The translations under genes and the position numbers were made by a program. Below are positions 16,738 to 26,309 of a DNA stretch of 64,000 bases, piece by piece; position 1 is the first letter of the stretch, and every line of letters starts with the position of its first letter. Source of the stretch: DASQFQ01 sp963811595 (lineage in GTDB: Bacteria; Actinomycetota; Thermoleophilia; Solirubrobacterales; Solirubrobacteraceae); the NCBI GenBank assembly GCA_963811595.1, contig CAWERW010000016.1:1-64000 (forward strand), read 5' to 3'. The notes below the pieces were generated by a model that was given only the letters and a program-made list of their open reading frames with translations, had not been told where the DNA came from and did no database searches.

Positions 16738-17127
16738 TCAGTGCCACGGCTGGGCGCCGAGGTCGCCGACCACGATCTCGTCGGCGCTCCCGGTCCGCGC
16801 CAAGAGGCGGTCGACGTTCACCGCGCCGCGCAGGAGCACGAGCCGGCCACCGACCCGCCGAGCCTGCCTGCCGGCCTCGACGATCGCGTGGACGCCGGCG
16901 GAGTCGATGAACGCGAGCTCGCGGAGGTCGAGCACGACCAGCCGCGCTGCCGACTGCGACTCGCGCAACGTCCGCACCAGCCGTGGTGTCGTCGCGCTGT
17001 CCAGCGCGCCGGCGACATGCACCCACGCGGCTTCGAGATCGCCCTCCTTGCGCGAGCATTCGAACGGCGGCTCCGTGCGGACGGCCGCCGAGTCGGAGAG
17101 GAACTGCACGTCGGGCAGGTCGAGCAT
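16738..17127 (-). CDS. STAS-domain anti-sigma factor antagonist
   Basis: A 129-aa protein of the SpoIIAA/RsbV type. The phosphorylatable Ser lies in FIDSAGVHAIVEAGR (S76), preceded by LVVLDLRELAF. In this family the unphosphorylated form binds the anti-sigma kinase and frees the sigma factor. It heads the operon STAS-desaturase-sigma, ending 4 bp before the desaturase start. An ~233-bp divergent region upstream carries a GGTAGAC inverted pair. The cognate kinase is not in this window. Confidence 0.9.
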   Translation of the reverse strand: MLDLPDVQFLSDSAAVRTEPPFECSRKEGDLEAAWVHVAGALDSATTPRLVRTLRESQSAARLVVLDLRELAFIDSAGVHAIVEAGRQARRVGGRLVLLRGAVNVDRLLARTGSADEIVVGDLGAQPWH

Positions 17128-17212
17128 GGCGCACTCCGAGATCGTGGATCCTCGGAAGTCACCTCGTGTTGCCCGCCCATCTGGGCCGACCTCGCGACCG
17201 ATGCCCTCCTCC

Positions 17213-17259
17213 GTCTACCGTACTCCGCCAGGTCCGCTGCCACCACCCCTCGGGTAGAC
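17213..17259. promoter_or_regulatory. Divergent inverted pair of GGTAGAC elements
   Basis: GTCTACC (17213-17219) and GGTAGAC (17253-17259) face outward in the 233-bp gap between the STAS gene and the small gene at 17361. GGGTA is reminiscent of stress-sigma -10 elements, but no matching GTTT -35 is seen at the usual distance on either side. A second hairpin GACCT-N4-AGGTC follows at 17262-17275. Promoter function is a weak inference. Confidence 0.3.
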
Positions 17260-17360
17260 TCGACCTCTCAAGGTCTCTTCACGGCTTCCGCCGCGCGATC
17301 TCGCGTGGAGCACATCGACCGCAAGCGCGTAGAGCCGAATCCTCGCTCAGGAGACGCGCC

Positions 17361-17663
17361 ATGCAGATCCAGCCCACGATGCAACCCCCTGCCGACGAGC
17401 CGGCGCCTGCCGAGAGCGACGCCACCCGCGCCGAGGTGAAGCGCCTGGCCCGCCCGAACCGGTCGGGAGGCTGGGTCGTCGAGCGTGCGTCGCTCCTTGC
17501 CGGGGGCACCGATTTCGGCGCCGCAGTGGCGTGGATCGAGGCACACGGCGGGGTACCGGAGCTACCCGCCGCCCCGCGGATGCAGGGTGGCCTCCACAGC
17601 CAGCGCGGCGTGGAGAGCGTGACGCCGCTGCGCTTCGTGCTGCCCGCCGACGCGCTGGCCTGA
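17361..17663 (+). CDS. Hypothetical protein
   Basis: A 100-aa ORF starting at ATG 17361, with AGGAG 8-9 nt upstream. The first 40 residues are Pro/Glu/Ala-rich and probably disordered. The rest contains RSGGWVVERASLLAGGTDF and a HGGVPELPAAP segment. There is no signal peptide or membrane segment. It is divergent from the sigma-control operon and converges on the dehydrogenase. I do not recognise the family. Confidence 0.55.
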   Translation: MQIQPTMQPPADEPAPAESDATRAEVKRLARPNRSGGWVVERASLLAGGTDFGAAVAWIEAHGGVPELPAAPRMQGGLHSQRGVESVTPLRFVLPADALA

Positions 17664-17668
17664 ATCGC

Positions 17669-18706
17669 TCACGGCGTCCCGACGCGCACGAGCGACTTGA
17701 TCGCGCGGCGCTCGTCCATGGCGGCGTACGCGTCGGCGATGCCCTCGAGGTCGGTCTCGTAGTCGAGGACCCGCCCGGGGTTGATGCGGCCCTCGAGGAC
17801 GTCGCCGAGCAGCTCGGGGATGTAGGCGCCCGCCGGCGCCGGGCCGCCGCGGACGCCCTTGTTGCCGAAGAACAGCTGGTCGACGGGGAGCTCGACGCCG
17901 TGGGGCACGCCCACGTAGCCGACCATCGACCCGGGCCGCGCGATCGAGAGCGCGGTGGCCATCGACTGGCCGGTGCCGACGCACTCGAGCGTGGCGTCGG
18001 CGCCGACGCCGTCGGTGAGCTCCATGACGGCCTCCGTGGCCTCGTCGCCGCGGTGCTCGACGACATCGGTGGCGCCGAACTCGCGCGCGAGCCGCTGCCG
18101 GTCTGGGTTGCGGCTGAGCGCGACGATCCGCTCGGCGCCGAGCCGCTTGGCCGCGAGGACGCCGGAGAGGCCGACGGCGCCGTCGCCGACGACGGCGACC
18201 GTGCTCCCGGCACGCACGTCGGCGCAGACAGCCGCGTGGTGGCCGGTCGACATGACGTCTGAGAGGGTGAGCAGCGACGCGAGCATCTCGTCGGAGTGCC
18301 CGGAGCCCGGGACCTTGGCCAGCGAGCCGTCGGCGAGTGGGACCCGCACCGCCTCGCCCTGGCCGCCGTCGCCGTTGGCCGGGTAGAAGCCGCCGTTCGT
18401 GCATGCCGTGGTGATCCCGTGGCGGCAGTGCGGGCAGGTGCCGTCGCTGTATGCGAACGGCGCGATCACGAAGTCGCCGCGCTTGACGTTCGAGACGCCG
18501 GCGCCGGCATCCTCGACGACGCCGATGAACTCGTGGCCGATCGGCCCCGGCTCGAACGACGAGTCGCCGCGGTAGTACCAGAGGTCCGAGCCGCATACGC
18601 AGGTCAGCACGACGCGGACGATCGCGTCGGTGGGCTCGATGATGGTGGGGTCGGGCCGGTCTCCGGCCTCGACGCGGTGGGGTTCGATGAAGAGAGCAGC
18701 TCGCAT
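17669..18706 (-). CDS. Zinc-dependent alcohol dehydrogenase (MDR family)
   Basis: A 345-aa medium-chain dehydrogenase. It shows the catalytic zinc site (CVCGSDLWYYRG; GHEFIGVVE), a reduced structural-zinc loop with three cysteines (GTCPHCRHG...C), and the Rossmann motif VVGDGAVGLSG. The reaction would be NAD(P)-linked oxidation of an alcohol or sugar alcohol; the substrate cannot be assigned. I chose the ATG at 18706 over a GTG 9 nt upstream because MRAALF is the usual family N-terminus. It is divergent from a broken cupin gene. Confidence 0.88.
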   Translation of the reverse strand: MRAALFIEPHRVEAGDRPDPTIIEPTDAIVRVVLTCVCGSDLWYYRGDSSFEPGPIGHEFIGVVEDAGAGVSNVKRGDFVIAPFAYSDGTCPHCRHGITTACTNGGFYPANGDGGQGEAVRVPLADGSLAKVPGSGHSDEMLASLLTLSDVMSTGHHAAVCADVRAGSTVAVVGDGAVGLSGVLAAKRLGAERIVALSRNPDRQRLAREFGATDVVEHRGDEATEAVMELTDGVGADATLECVGTGQSMATALSIARPGSMVGYVGVPHGVELPVDQLFFGNKGVRGGPAPAGAYIPELLGDVLEGRINPGRVLDYETDLEGIADAYAAMDERRAIKSLVRVGTP

Positions 18707-18845
18707 GGCCGCCACTCAAGCGCGCCGGCGGTCGCGCCACAAGGGCTCTCCGAAGGGGGCATTGACAGGGCACCCCACCACGCGCGGATCCGGCCTACTC
18801 TCGAAGCGTCGCATCATCCACCGCGCACCACCGGCGACGTCTACG

Positions 18846-19101
18846 TTTGCCTCCGCCAACGTCCACTTCACGCCCGGAGCCCGGACCGCCTGGCACACCC
18901 ACCCCCACGGCCAGACGCTCTACGTCACCGAGGGCGTCGGCCTCTGCCAGCGCGAAGGCGGCCCGATCGAGACCATCCGGCCCGGCGACCGCGTCTTCTT
19001 CGAGCCCGGCGAGAACCACTGGCACGGCGCCGCACCGAACCGCTTCATGCCACGTCACGGACGAGGAGTACGCGCAGCGGCCCGGGCATCAGGACCAGTG
19101 A
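18846..19101 (+). pseudogene. Degraded small cupin (hydroxynitrile-lyase-like)
   Basis: The manganese-cupin core is intact: FTPGARTAWHTHPHGQTLYV, QREGGPIETIRPGDRVFF and GENHWHGAAPNRFM. The N-terminal ~35 residues of the family and any in-frame start are missing. After NRFM the reading jumps to another frame for HVTDEEYAQRPG, so about 25-30 residues between them are lost by a deletion not divisible by three. Such cupins often accompany dehydrogenases or hydrolases. It is probably non-functional as read. It sits 70 bp before the epoxide hydrolase. Confidence 0.6.
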
Positions 19102-19171
19102 CTCACGGGCGCGACGCGCGGACGCGCCGAGCAGGCTTGCCGCACCATCCCAGTGAGGTAAGGAGACTCTC

Positions 19172-20404
19172 ATGAGCATCTTCGAGCGGTCCCGCCCGAA
19201 GGACGCCGGCTCCGGCAATGGCGCGGTGGGCACCGACGTACGTCCGTTCCACGTCGAGATCCCCGAAGCGGAGCTCGCCGATCTCCGGCGCCGGATCGAG
19301 GCGACGCGCTGGCCTTCCGAGGAGCTCGTCGACGACAGGTCGCAGGGCGTGCAGCTGGCGACGCTGCAGGCGCTCGCCCGCTACTGGACGACCGAGTACG
19401 ACTGGCGCAAGTTCGAGGCGAAGCTGAACGCGCTGCCCCAGTTCACGACCGAGATCGACGGGGTCGAGATCCACTTCATCCACGTCAGGTCGCGGCACGA
19501 GGACGCGCTGCCGCTGATCATGACCCACGGCTGGCCCGGCTCGGTCGTCGAGCTGCTGGACACCATCGGCCCGCTGACCGACCCGACCGCTCACGGCGGC
19601 ACCCCCGAGGACGCGTTCCACCTGGTGCTGCCGTCGCTGCCCGGCTACGGCTTCTCGGGCGAGCCGACCGAGCTCGGCTGGGAGAACGGCCCGATCGCGA
19701 GCGCGTGGGCGGAGCTGATGACGCGCCTCGGCTACACGCGCTACGTCGCCCAGGGCGGCGACGTGGGCGCCGCCGTCACGGACGCGATGGGCCGCCAGGG
19801 CCCCGACGGGCTGCTCGGCATCCACGTGAACCTGCTCGCGCTGGCGATCCCCCTCAAGGACGTCCTGCCGGCGGAGTCCGTGTCGGAGCGCGCGGCGCAC
19901 GAGGCGCTCGAGGCGTTCACCACGGACGGCTTCGGCTACTTCCTCGAGCAGACGACGCGGCCGCAGACGATCGGCTACTCCCTGCTGGACTCGCCCGTCG
20001 GCCTGGCGGCCTGGATGCTCGACCACGACACCGACAGCTACACCAAGATCTCGCACGCGTTCGTCGACGGCGAGCCCGTGGGCAACCTCACCCGCGACAG
20101 CGTCCTCGACAACATCAGCCTGTACTGGCTGACGGGCACCGGCGCCTCGGCCGCCCGGTGGTACTGGGAATTCGGCCGGTTCCTGGCCGCGACCGCCGGC
20201 CACGCGCCTCCGCCGGTCACGGTCCCGGTCGGCTTCACGACGTTCCCCGGCGAGATCTGGGCCGCCCCGCGCAGCTGGGTCGAGATGGCTTACCCCGGAG
20301 TCGCGTACCACCACGAGGCCGACCGCGGCGGCCACTTCGCCGCCTGGGAGGAGCCGGAGCTCTTCTCCACCGAGGTGCGGGCCGCCTTCAGCTCGCTGCG
20401 CTGA
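19172..20404 (+). CDS. Epoxide hydrolase (EHN family, alpha/beta hydrolase)
   Basis: A 410-aa enzyme with the N-terminal EHN cap region (residues ~22-130, FHVEIPEAELADLRRRIEATRWP) and an alpha/beta hydrolase fold. HGWPGS forms the oxyanion region. The nucleophile is D197 in QGGDVGAAV, and the base is H388 in GGHFAAWEEPE. It would hydrolyse epoxides to diols in the cytoplasm. AAGGAG lies 8 nt before the ATG. A strong hairpin follows the stop, suggesting the end of the transcript. Confidence 0.92.
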   Translation: MSIFERSRPKDAGSGNGAVGTDVRPFHVEIPEAELADLRRRIEATRWPSEELVDDRSQGVQLATLQALARYWTTEYDWRKFEAKLNALPQFTTEIDGVEIHFIHVRSRHEDALPLIMTHGWPGSVVELLDTIGPLTDPTAHGGTPEDAFHLVLPSLPGYGFSGEPTELGWENGPIASAWAELMTRLGYTRYVAQGGDVGAAVTDAMGRQGPDGLLGIHVNLLALAIPLKDVLPAESVSERAAHEALEAFTTDGFGYFLEQTTRPQTIGYSLLDSPVGLAAWMLDHDTDSYTKISHAFVDGEPVGNLTRDSVLDNISLYWLTGTGASAARWYWEFGRFLAATAGHAPPPVTVPVGFTTFPGEIWAAPRSWVEMAYPGVAYHHEADRGGHFAAWEEPELFSTEVRAAFSSLR

Positions 20405-20411
20405 CGAGCCA

Positions 20412-20445
20412 CGTGAGGGGGGCGCAGTCACATGCCCCCCTCACG
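20412..20445 (+). terminator. Strong hairpin after the epoxide hydrolase
   Basis: CGTGAGGGGGGC (20412-20423) pairs perfectly with GCCCCCCTCACG (20434-20445) around a 10-nt loop. It begins 8 nt after the stop. No T-run follows, so it would be a stem-only terminator or mRNA stabiliser, as is common in high-GC genomes. Confidence 0.6.
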
Positions 20446-20568
20446 GACCGCCGCGTCCGCTCGTCACCGCTGGCCGCCCGACGGGCCATCTTTCTGCCTA
20501 GCCATCCGGGGAGGATCCTGAGAGGGTCGTCGCGTGGTGTCGCATGCGCCCTTCCGGTTGAAAGGCCC

Positions 20569-23298
20569 GTGAGCCTGCGCGGACGGGCGAGCGAGTGCGC
20601 ACTGCTGGACGGCTTGGTCGGGGACATCCGCCGGGGTGAGAGCCGTTCGTTGCTCCTGCGCGGCGAGGCCGGGATCGGGAAGACGACGCTGCTCACGTAC
20701 CTGGTCGAGTCGGCGTCGGACCTGACCGTCGATCGCGCGGCGGGGGTGGAGTCGGAGATGGAGCTGGCCTTCGCCAGCTTGCACCAGCTGTGCGGGCCGA
20801 TGCTCGAGCTGCTCCCGCGGCTCCCGGCGCCGCAGCGAGAGGCGCTCGACGTGGTCTTCGGGCGAAGCTCCGGCGCTGCCCCGGATCGCTTCCTCGTGGG
20901 GTTGGCGGTCCTGAGCCTGTTCTCGGAGGCGGCCGAGGATCGCCCGCTCCTGTGCGTCATCGACGACGCGCAATGGCTCGATCATGCGTCGGCGCTGACG
21001 CTGGCCTTCGTCGCCCGTCGCCTCCAGGCCGAGCCGGTCGGGATCGTGTTCGCGGCACGCGAGCCGGGCAAGGAGCTCCAGCACGTCACCGAGCTGGAGA
21101 TCCGCGGCTTGCGCGACGACGATGCTCGCGCGCTCCTGTCCTCGGAAGCGCTCAGGCTCGACGAGCGCGTGCGCGATCGGATCGTCGCCGAAACGCACGG
21201 CAACCCCCTGGCCCTGCTCGAGCTGCCCCGAGGGCTGACCGCGACCCAGCTCGCAGGCGGCTTCGGGATCCTCGCCGCGCATGCGCTCCGGGGGCGGATC
21301 GAGGACAGCTTCCTCCGTCAGCTCGACACGGCGTCCGACGACGCGGCCCGGCTCGCGCTGGTTGCGGCGGCAGAGCCGCTCGGGGATCCGGCCCTGCTCT
21401 CGCGCGCAGCCGTACGGCTCGGCATCGGGCCGGCGGCCGCGGACGCCGCGGCAGACGCCGGGCTGCTGGCGATCGGTGACCGGGTGACCTTCCGCCATCC
21501 GCTGGTGCGGTCGGCCATCTATGGCGCGGCGGCGGTGCAGGAACGGCAGTCGGTCCATCTGGCGCTGGCCGAGGCGACCGATCGGGAGGTCGACCCGGAA
21601 CGCCGGGCCTGGCATCTGGCTGCGGCCGCAGTGGAGCCCGACGAGGAGGTCGCGCTCGAGCTCGAGCGCTCGGCCGGCCGGGCGCAAGCGCGCGGCGGGG
21701 TCGCTGCGACGGCCGCGTTCCTGCAGCGCGCGGTCGCGCTGACGCAGGACCCGACGCGGCGTGGCGAGCGCGCGCTGGCCGCCGCGATGGCGAGCCTGCA
21801 GGCGGGCGCTTTCGACGAGGCCCGCGGGCTCCTCGCCACGGCCGAGGCCGGCGCGCTCGACGAGTTGCGACGCGCGCAGATCGACCTCGTGCGTGCCCAG
21901 CTGGCGTTCGCATCGAGTCGAGGCCCCGAGGCGACGCCACTCCTGCTGGCGGCCGCCCGCCGCCTCGAACGCCTGGATGTCTCGCTCGCTCGCGAGACCT
22001 ACGTCGACGCATTCTCCGCAGCGCTGTTCGGGGCCCGGCTCAATGAGCTCGTCGGGGTGCCGGAGGTGGCGCAGGCGGCGCGCGCGGCTCCTCGCCCGTC
22101 CGCTGACGAGCCCGCGACCGCCGACCTGCTGCTCGACGCGCTGGTCGCCCTCGCCGACGACTACGACACGGCCGTTCCACGCTGCCGGGAGGCGTTGCAG
22201 CGGCTCTCCGGCGACGACGTCTCGCCCCAGGAACGGCTGCGCTGGATGTGGCAGGGATGCGTCGTCGCCCTCGAGGTGTGGGATGACAAATGCGCGGACC
22301 TCCTGTCGGGCCGCAGCGTCAAGATCGCGCATGAGACGGGCATGCTGAGCGAGCTCGCCCTCGCACTCAGCGCGCGCACCCCTGTGCTCGTGTTCTGTGG
22401 CGAGCTCTCCACCGCCGCCTCATCGGTTGCGGAAGCACAGTGGGTGCAGGAGGTCACCGGGATCAGCTCCGCGCCGTACGGCGCCTTGATCCTCGAGGCG
22501 TGGCGGGGCAGGACGCGCGAGGCGAGAGCGCTGATCGAGACGACGCTTCGCGAGGCGGAAAGCCGCCGCGAGGGGATCGGGGTCGCGATCAGCGAGTACG
22601 CGCGCGCGGTCCTGTGCAACGGCCTGGGCCAGTACGAAGAGGCGGTCGCCGCCGCGAGCTCCGCCGTCGAGTATCAGGAAGTCGTCGGGGAGAACTGGGG
22701 CCTGAGCGAGCTGATCGAGCCGGCCACGCGAACCGGCAGGATCGATCTGGCGACGAACGCCCTGGATCGGCTGGCCAGGAAGGCGCGTGCGACCGGATCC
22801 GACTGGGCGCTGGGGATCGAGGCCCGTTCCCGAGCCCTGCTGAGCGAGGGCGCTCCCGCCGAGGCCGGGTTCCGCGAGGCCATCGAGCGCCTGGGTCGGA
22901 CACGGGTGCGCGCGGAGCTGGCCCGCACGCACCTGCTCTACGGCGAGTGGCTGCGGCGGGAGAATCGCCGGGTCGACGCACGCGCTTCGCTCCGCGCCGC
23001 CCACGGCCAGTTCACGTCGATGGGCATGGCGGCGTTCGCCGAACGCGCGCGGGCAGAGCTTCTCGCCACGGGCGAGACGGTGCGGAAGCGAACCATCGAG
23101 ACGCGCGACGACCTGACCGCACAGGAGCGTCACATCGCGCAGCTTGCCAGTGACGGGCTCTCGAACCCTGAGATCGGCGCCCGTCTCTTCCTCAGCCCGC
23201 GGACCGTGGAGTGGCACCTGCGCAAGGTGTTCACCAAGCTCGGGATCCGATCCCGCCGGCAGCTGGCGACCTCGCTCCCGGCCGAGGTCCTCGCCTAG
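20569..23298 (+). CDS. Large LuxR-family ATPase regulator (LAL type)
   Basis: A 909-aa regulator with an N-terminal AAA/STAND ATPase (Walker A GEAGIGKTT, K38; Walker B CVIDDAQWLD, D132-D133), a long helical TPR-like middle, and a C-terminal LuxR helix-turn-helix (LTAQERHIAQLASDGLSNPEIGARLFLSPRTVEWHLRKVFTKLGI...). GTG at 20569 follows a GAAAGG ribosome site and opens with the usual LRGRASECALLD. These act as ligand- and ATP-dependent transcription activators. The target genes are unknown; the epoxide hydrolase and the thioredoxin-like gene are adjacent. It is convergent with the latter. Confidence 0.93.
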   Translation: MSLRGRASECALLDGLVGDIRRGESRSLLLRGEAGIGKTTLLTYLVESASDLTVDRAAGVESEMELAFASLHQLCGPMLELLPRLPAPQREALDVVFGRSSGAAPDRFLVGLAVLSLFSEAAEDRPLLCVIDDAQWLDHASALTLAFVARRLQAEPVGIVFAAREPGKELQHVTELEIRGLRDDDARALLSSEALRLDERVRDRIVAETHGNPLALLELPRGLTATQLAGGFGILAAHALRGRIEDSFLRQLDTASDDAARLALVAAAEPLGDPALLSRAAVRLGIGPAAADAAADAGLLAIGDRVTFRHPLVRSAIYGAAAVQERQSVHLALAEATDREVDPERRAWHLAAAAVEPDEEVALELERSAGRAQARGGVAATAAFLQRAVALTQDPTRRGERALAAAMASLQAGAFDEARGLLATAEAGALDELRRAQIDLVRAQLAFASSRGPEATPLLLAAARRLERLDVSLARETYVDAFSAALFGARLNELVGVPEVAQAARAAPRPSADEPATADLLLDALVALADDYDTAVPRCREALQRLSGDDVSPQERLRWMWQGCVVALEVWDDKCADLLSGRSVKIAHETGMLSELALALSARTPVLVFCGELSTAASSVAEAQWVQEVTGISSAPYGALILEAWRGRTREARALIETTLREAESRREGIGVAISEYARAVLCNGLGQYEEAVAAASSAVEYQEVVGENWGLSELIEPATRTGRIDLATNALDRLARKARATGSDWALGIEARSRALLSEGAPAEAGFREAIERLGRTRVRAELARTHLLYGEWLRRENRRVDARASLRAAHGQFTSMGMAAFAERARAELLATGETVRKRTIETRDDLTAQERHIAQLASDGLSNPEIGARLFLSPRTVEWHLRKVFTKLGIRSRRQLATSLPAEVLA

Positions 23299-24226
23299 CC
23301 GAACGTGAACGCGTACGCCTCGGCGCCGGGCGAGAGGAACGTGATCTCGAGCGTCCGCTGCCGGATCGTGTCGTGTTCGCGCACGAGCTGGTACATGCGG
23401 CCCTCCTCGAGCAAGCCGTTTCCGTCCCGGTCGACGTCCACCCCGTGCGACGGGCCCGGAGCCTCGCCGTCGAGGAGCACGCGGAAGGGGATCGGCTCGC
23501 GCGCTCCGCCGGTCAGCACGAGATGCGCGTCGCGAGCGTGGAAGCGGTAGGCGATGCTCCCGCCGGCCTGGTCGAGCCGGACGTTCTCGCGCCCGAGCGT
23601 CCACTCGCCGGCGAGCGCCCAGTGGTTGAGGGGCAGGCGCTCGGGGAGCTCGTAGCCGCTGCGTTCGTCGAACGCCGCGCCGCCCGGTGACGCGAGCTGC
23701 CCGCCGCGCGCGTAGCCGAGGTACGTCTCCGGCGTGTACAGGTGGTCCCAGTCGGCCTCCGCCTCCACGCCGACGCCCCGGACCGCGACGAGCTCGCGCT
23801 CGACGCCGAGCAGCTGCTGGATGGCGCGCTCCGATTCCCCGTAGCTGCCCTCGCCGAAGTGCTGGTCGCGGACGAGCGCCCTCCACGTCGACGAAGTAGA
23901 GGGCCGGCCAGTACTGGTTGGCGAAGGCACTCCAGACCCCGTAGTCGTTGTCGACCGCGACCGGGTAGTCGATCGCCCGCTCCTGAGTCGCGCGCCGCAC
24001 GCCGTCGATGTCGTGCTCGAACGAGAACTCCGGCGTGTGGACACCGATCACGATCAACCCGTCGTCCCGGTACGCGTGCGACCACGCGCGGACGTACGGC
24101 TCCTGGCGCAGCCAGTTGATGCACGTCCACGTCCAGAAGTTCACGAGGACGACGTGGCCTCGCAAGTCGGCGGGACCGAGCGGCTCAGAGTTGCAGCCAC
24201 CCGGTCGCCCCAGCGAGTGAGGGCAT
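23295..24226 (-). pseudogene. Thioredoxin-like (redoxin) protein with two +1 frameshifts
   Basis: Related to the soluble C-terminal half of DipZ-type proteins. From ATG at 24226 it reads MPSLAGATGWL. Removing one base near 24193 continues as NSEPLGPADLRGHVVLVNF, and the active-site segment WTWTCINWLR is followed by VIGVHTPEFSFEHD and DYPVAVDND. Removing one base near 23880 joins YFVDVEG to LVRDQHFGEGSYGESERAIQQLL and a beta-rich C-terminus. The whole would be about 310 aa. As written it cannot be translated; two +1 errors or a pseudogene are both possible. Confidence 0.65.
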
Positions 24227-24328
24227 GTGCAGAGACGGGGTGTGCAGACGATCGAGCATGGCCCTCAGCGTGCTCGTCCCGGTCGCGCGTCGCGCCCGTG
24301 GACGCACTGGCCTGCTCCCTGGCCTGGG

Positions 24329-26236
24329 TCACACGGGCGAGGGCCGTCGGCCGGCGCGCCGCCCGTCGGGGCTCGACTCGATGATCACGCGGCACGGCCG
24401 CTCGGTGAGGACGGTCTCGAGCGTCTTGCCGAACAGCGACGCGCCGTCGATGCGCTTGGGCAGCGGCATCACGATCGCCGCCGCGCGCATCTTCACCGCG
24501 TCCTCGACGATCCGCCGCCCCGCCTGGCCGGCCCGCACGCGCTCGACGTGACCCGAGACGCGCGCGCCGCCCGCCACCTTCGCCTCCTCGATGATGCTCT
24601 GAGCCGCGGTCTCCTGCTCGGGCATCGCCGCGTCGATCACGAGCGCGTTCGGGACCGTGATCGTCACCAGCACGTGGATGCCGCGGCGCTTGCGGGCCGC
24701 GAGCTTGCGCGCCGTGGCCAGCACCTCGTCGTCGTAGCCGCCGTCGCCGAAGTGCACGAGCACGGAGTCGTACTCCGCCTCGCGATCGACCACGGGCTGC
24801 GCGATCGCCACCTTGTGCGTGGAGGAGAGGTCGAGCCCCTGCCGGCGGCGGTAGACGACGTAGACGAGGATCCCGAGCAGCAGCCAGCCGAAGCCGGCGG
24901 CGGCCACTTCCGGATGCAGCGCCACCGTGACGACGAACGCGATCGACGTGCCGAGGGCGCCGAACAGCGCGAAGACGGGCAGGTCGTAGCCGCGTACGCG
25001 GAGGTTGCCGGGCCCGCGGTAGGGGCGCGGGAGGTCGGGCTCGATCGCGCGCAGCCGCATCAAGGCCAGGTGCGCGATCGTGAACGACAGCATGGCGCCG
25101 AATGCGTACATGTAGCCCAGGAACTCCGCCTGGCCCGGCAGCAACGTGACGATCGCGGCGGCGCCGAAGACCAGGATCCCGATCCACGGCGTCCGGAAGC
25201 GCGGGTGCAGCCTGCGCAGCGCGTCGGGGAGCTGGCGGTGGATGCCCATCGAGTACACCAGTCGCGAGACGCCGATCAGCGCGGCGTTGGTGGCGATGAA
25301 CAGGATCGTCGCGGCGAGGACGCCGACGTAGAGCTCGCCCGCGGACTGCAGCGGGCCGAGATCGATCTGCTTGACGACGCCGAGAATCGGGTCGCCGGCG
25401 AACCCGCCTTCCTCCTCCGGTCGGCCGAGCAGGGTGTAGTACTCGCCCGTCTGCGGGTCGCGCTCGACCGGCAGGGCCGAGAGCGCGATGGCCGGGAGGG
25501 TGAAGTAGATCGCGTAGACCGCGATCCGCACCCGGTTGATGGCGCCGGGAATCGTCGCGGGGGCGTCCTTGGCCTCCTCGGCCATGTTGGACACCGTCTC
25601 GATCCCGGTGTACGCGATCATCCCGATCGGGATCGCGAGCAGGAAGTCCTTCCACGTGGGCGCCACTCCCAGTCGCACGTTCTCGACCAGCGTCTCCGGC
25701 GAGAGCACGAGCACCGCGCCGACGAGGACCAGCAGCAGCTGGGTGAGGAAGTCGACGACCGCGAGCAGGATGTTGACCCCGGCCGACTCCTTGATGCCGA
25801 CGACGTTGACCGCCGCCAGGACCGCGATCACGCCGGCCCCGAAAATGATGTCGCCAGGCGCCGAGCGCAGCGGCTCCCAGAACAGCCCGCCGATGTAGTG
25901 CGGCACGAAGAACGCCGAGATGGCGACGGTGATCGTGTAGTTCAACATCTGCGCCCAGGCGGCGAAGAAGGACACGAACTCGTTGAACGCCCGCCGTGCG
26001 AAGCTCGACGAACCCCCGGCCTCGGGGTACATCGCCGTCGCCTCCGCGTACGTCGCCGCCGTGCAGAAGAAGAAGATCCCCGTGATCACGAACACCACCG
26101 GGGTGAGCCCGAGGGCGAACGACGCGACGAGCCCGAGCGCGTAGTAGATCGACGACCCGACGTTGCCGTAAGCGGTCGCGAAGAGCGCGTTGACCCCGAG
26201 AACCCGCTCCAGACCTTCCAACCGGCGCCGAGCCAT
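24329..26236 (-). CDS. APC family permease with C-terminal universal-stress (USP) domain
   Basis: A 635-aa protein: about 12 membrane segments in residues ~15-460 (GVNALFATAYGNVGSSIYYALG in TM1, MIAYTGIETVSNMAEEAKD) and a soluble Rossmann-like C-terminal domain (ATARKLAARKRRGIHVLVTIT). It would import an amino acid, polyamine or, by analogy with KimA-type APC carriers, potassium. The short KdpD/KdpE-like pair directly upstream in the same orientation makes potassium worth testing. The C-terminal domain may bind a nucleotide and gate transport. Confidence 0.88.
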   Translation of the reverse strand: MARRRLEGLERVLGVNALFATAYGNVGSSIYYALGLVASFALGLTPVVFVITGIFFFCTAATYAEATAMYPEAGGSSSFARRAFNEFVSFFAAWAQMLNYTITVAISAFFVPHYIGGLFWEPLRSAPGDIIFGAGVIAVLAAVNVVGIKESAGVNILLAVVDFLTQLLLVLVGAVLVLSPETLVENVRLGVAPTWKDFLLAIPIGMIAYTGIETVSNMAEEAKDAPATIPGAINRVRIAVYAIYFTLPAIALSALPVERDPQTGEYYTLLGRPEEEGGFAGDPILGVVKQIDLGPLQSAGELYVGVLAATILFIATNAALIGVSRLVYSMGIHRQLPDALRRLHPRFRTPWIGILVFGAAAIVTLLPGQAEFLGYMYAFGAMLSFTIAHLALMRLRAIEPDLPRPYRGPGNLRVRGYDLPVFALFGALGTSIAFVVTVALHPEVAAAGFGWLLLGILVYVVYRRRQGLDLSSTHKVAIAQPVVDREAEYDSVLVHFGDGGYDDEVLATARKLAARKRRGIHVLVTITVPNALVIDAAMPEQETAAQSIIEEAKVAGGARVSGHVERVRAGQAGRRIVEDAVKMRAAAIVMPLPKRIDGASLFGKTLETVLTERPCRVIIESSPDGRRAGRRPSPV

Positions 26237-26309
26237 CGCTCCAGCCTGCGCTCGCCGCCGTCAAGACGCTGTGTGGATTCAGCGCCCGGGCATCAAGATC
26301 TCGTGAAGG

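Noticed and set aside
17250..17260. GGGTAG as a SigB-type -10 element
   Set aside because: No GTTT-like -35 at 12-17 nt; the pair is kept only as a weak inverted-element feature.
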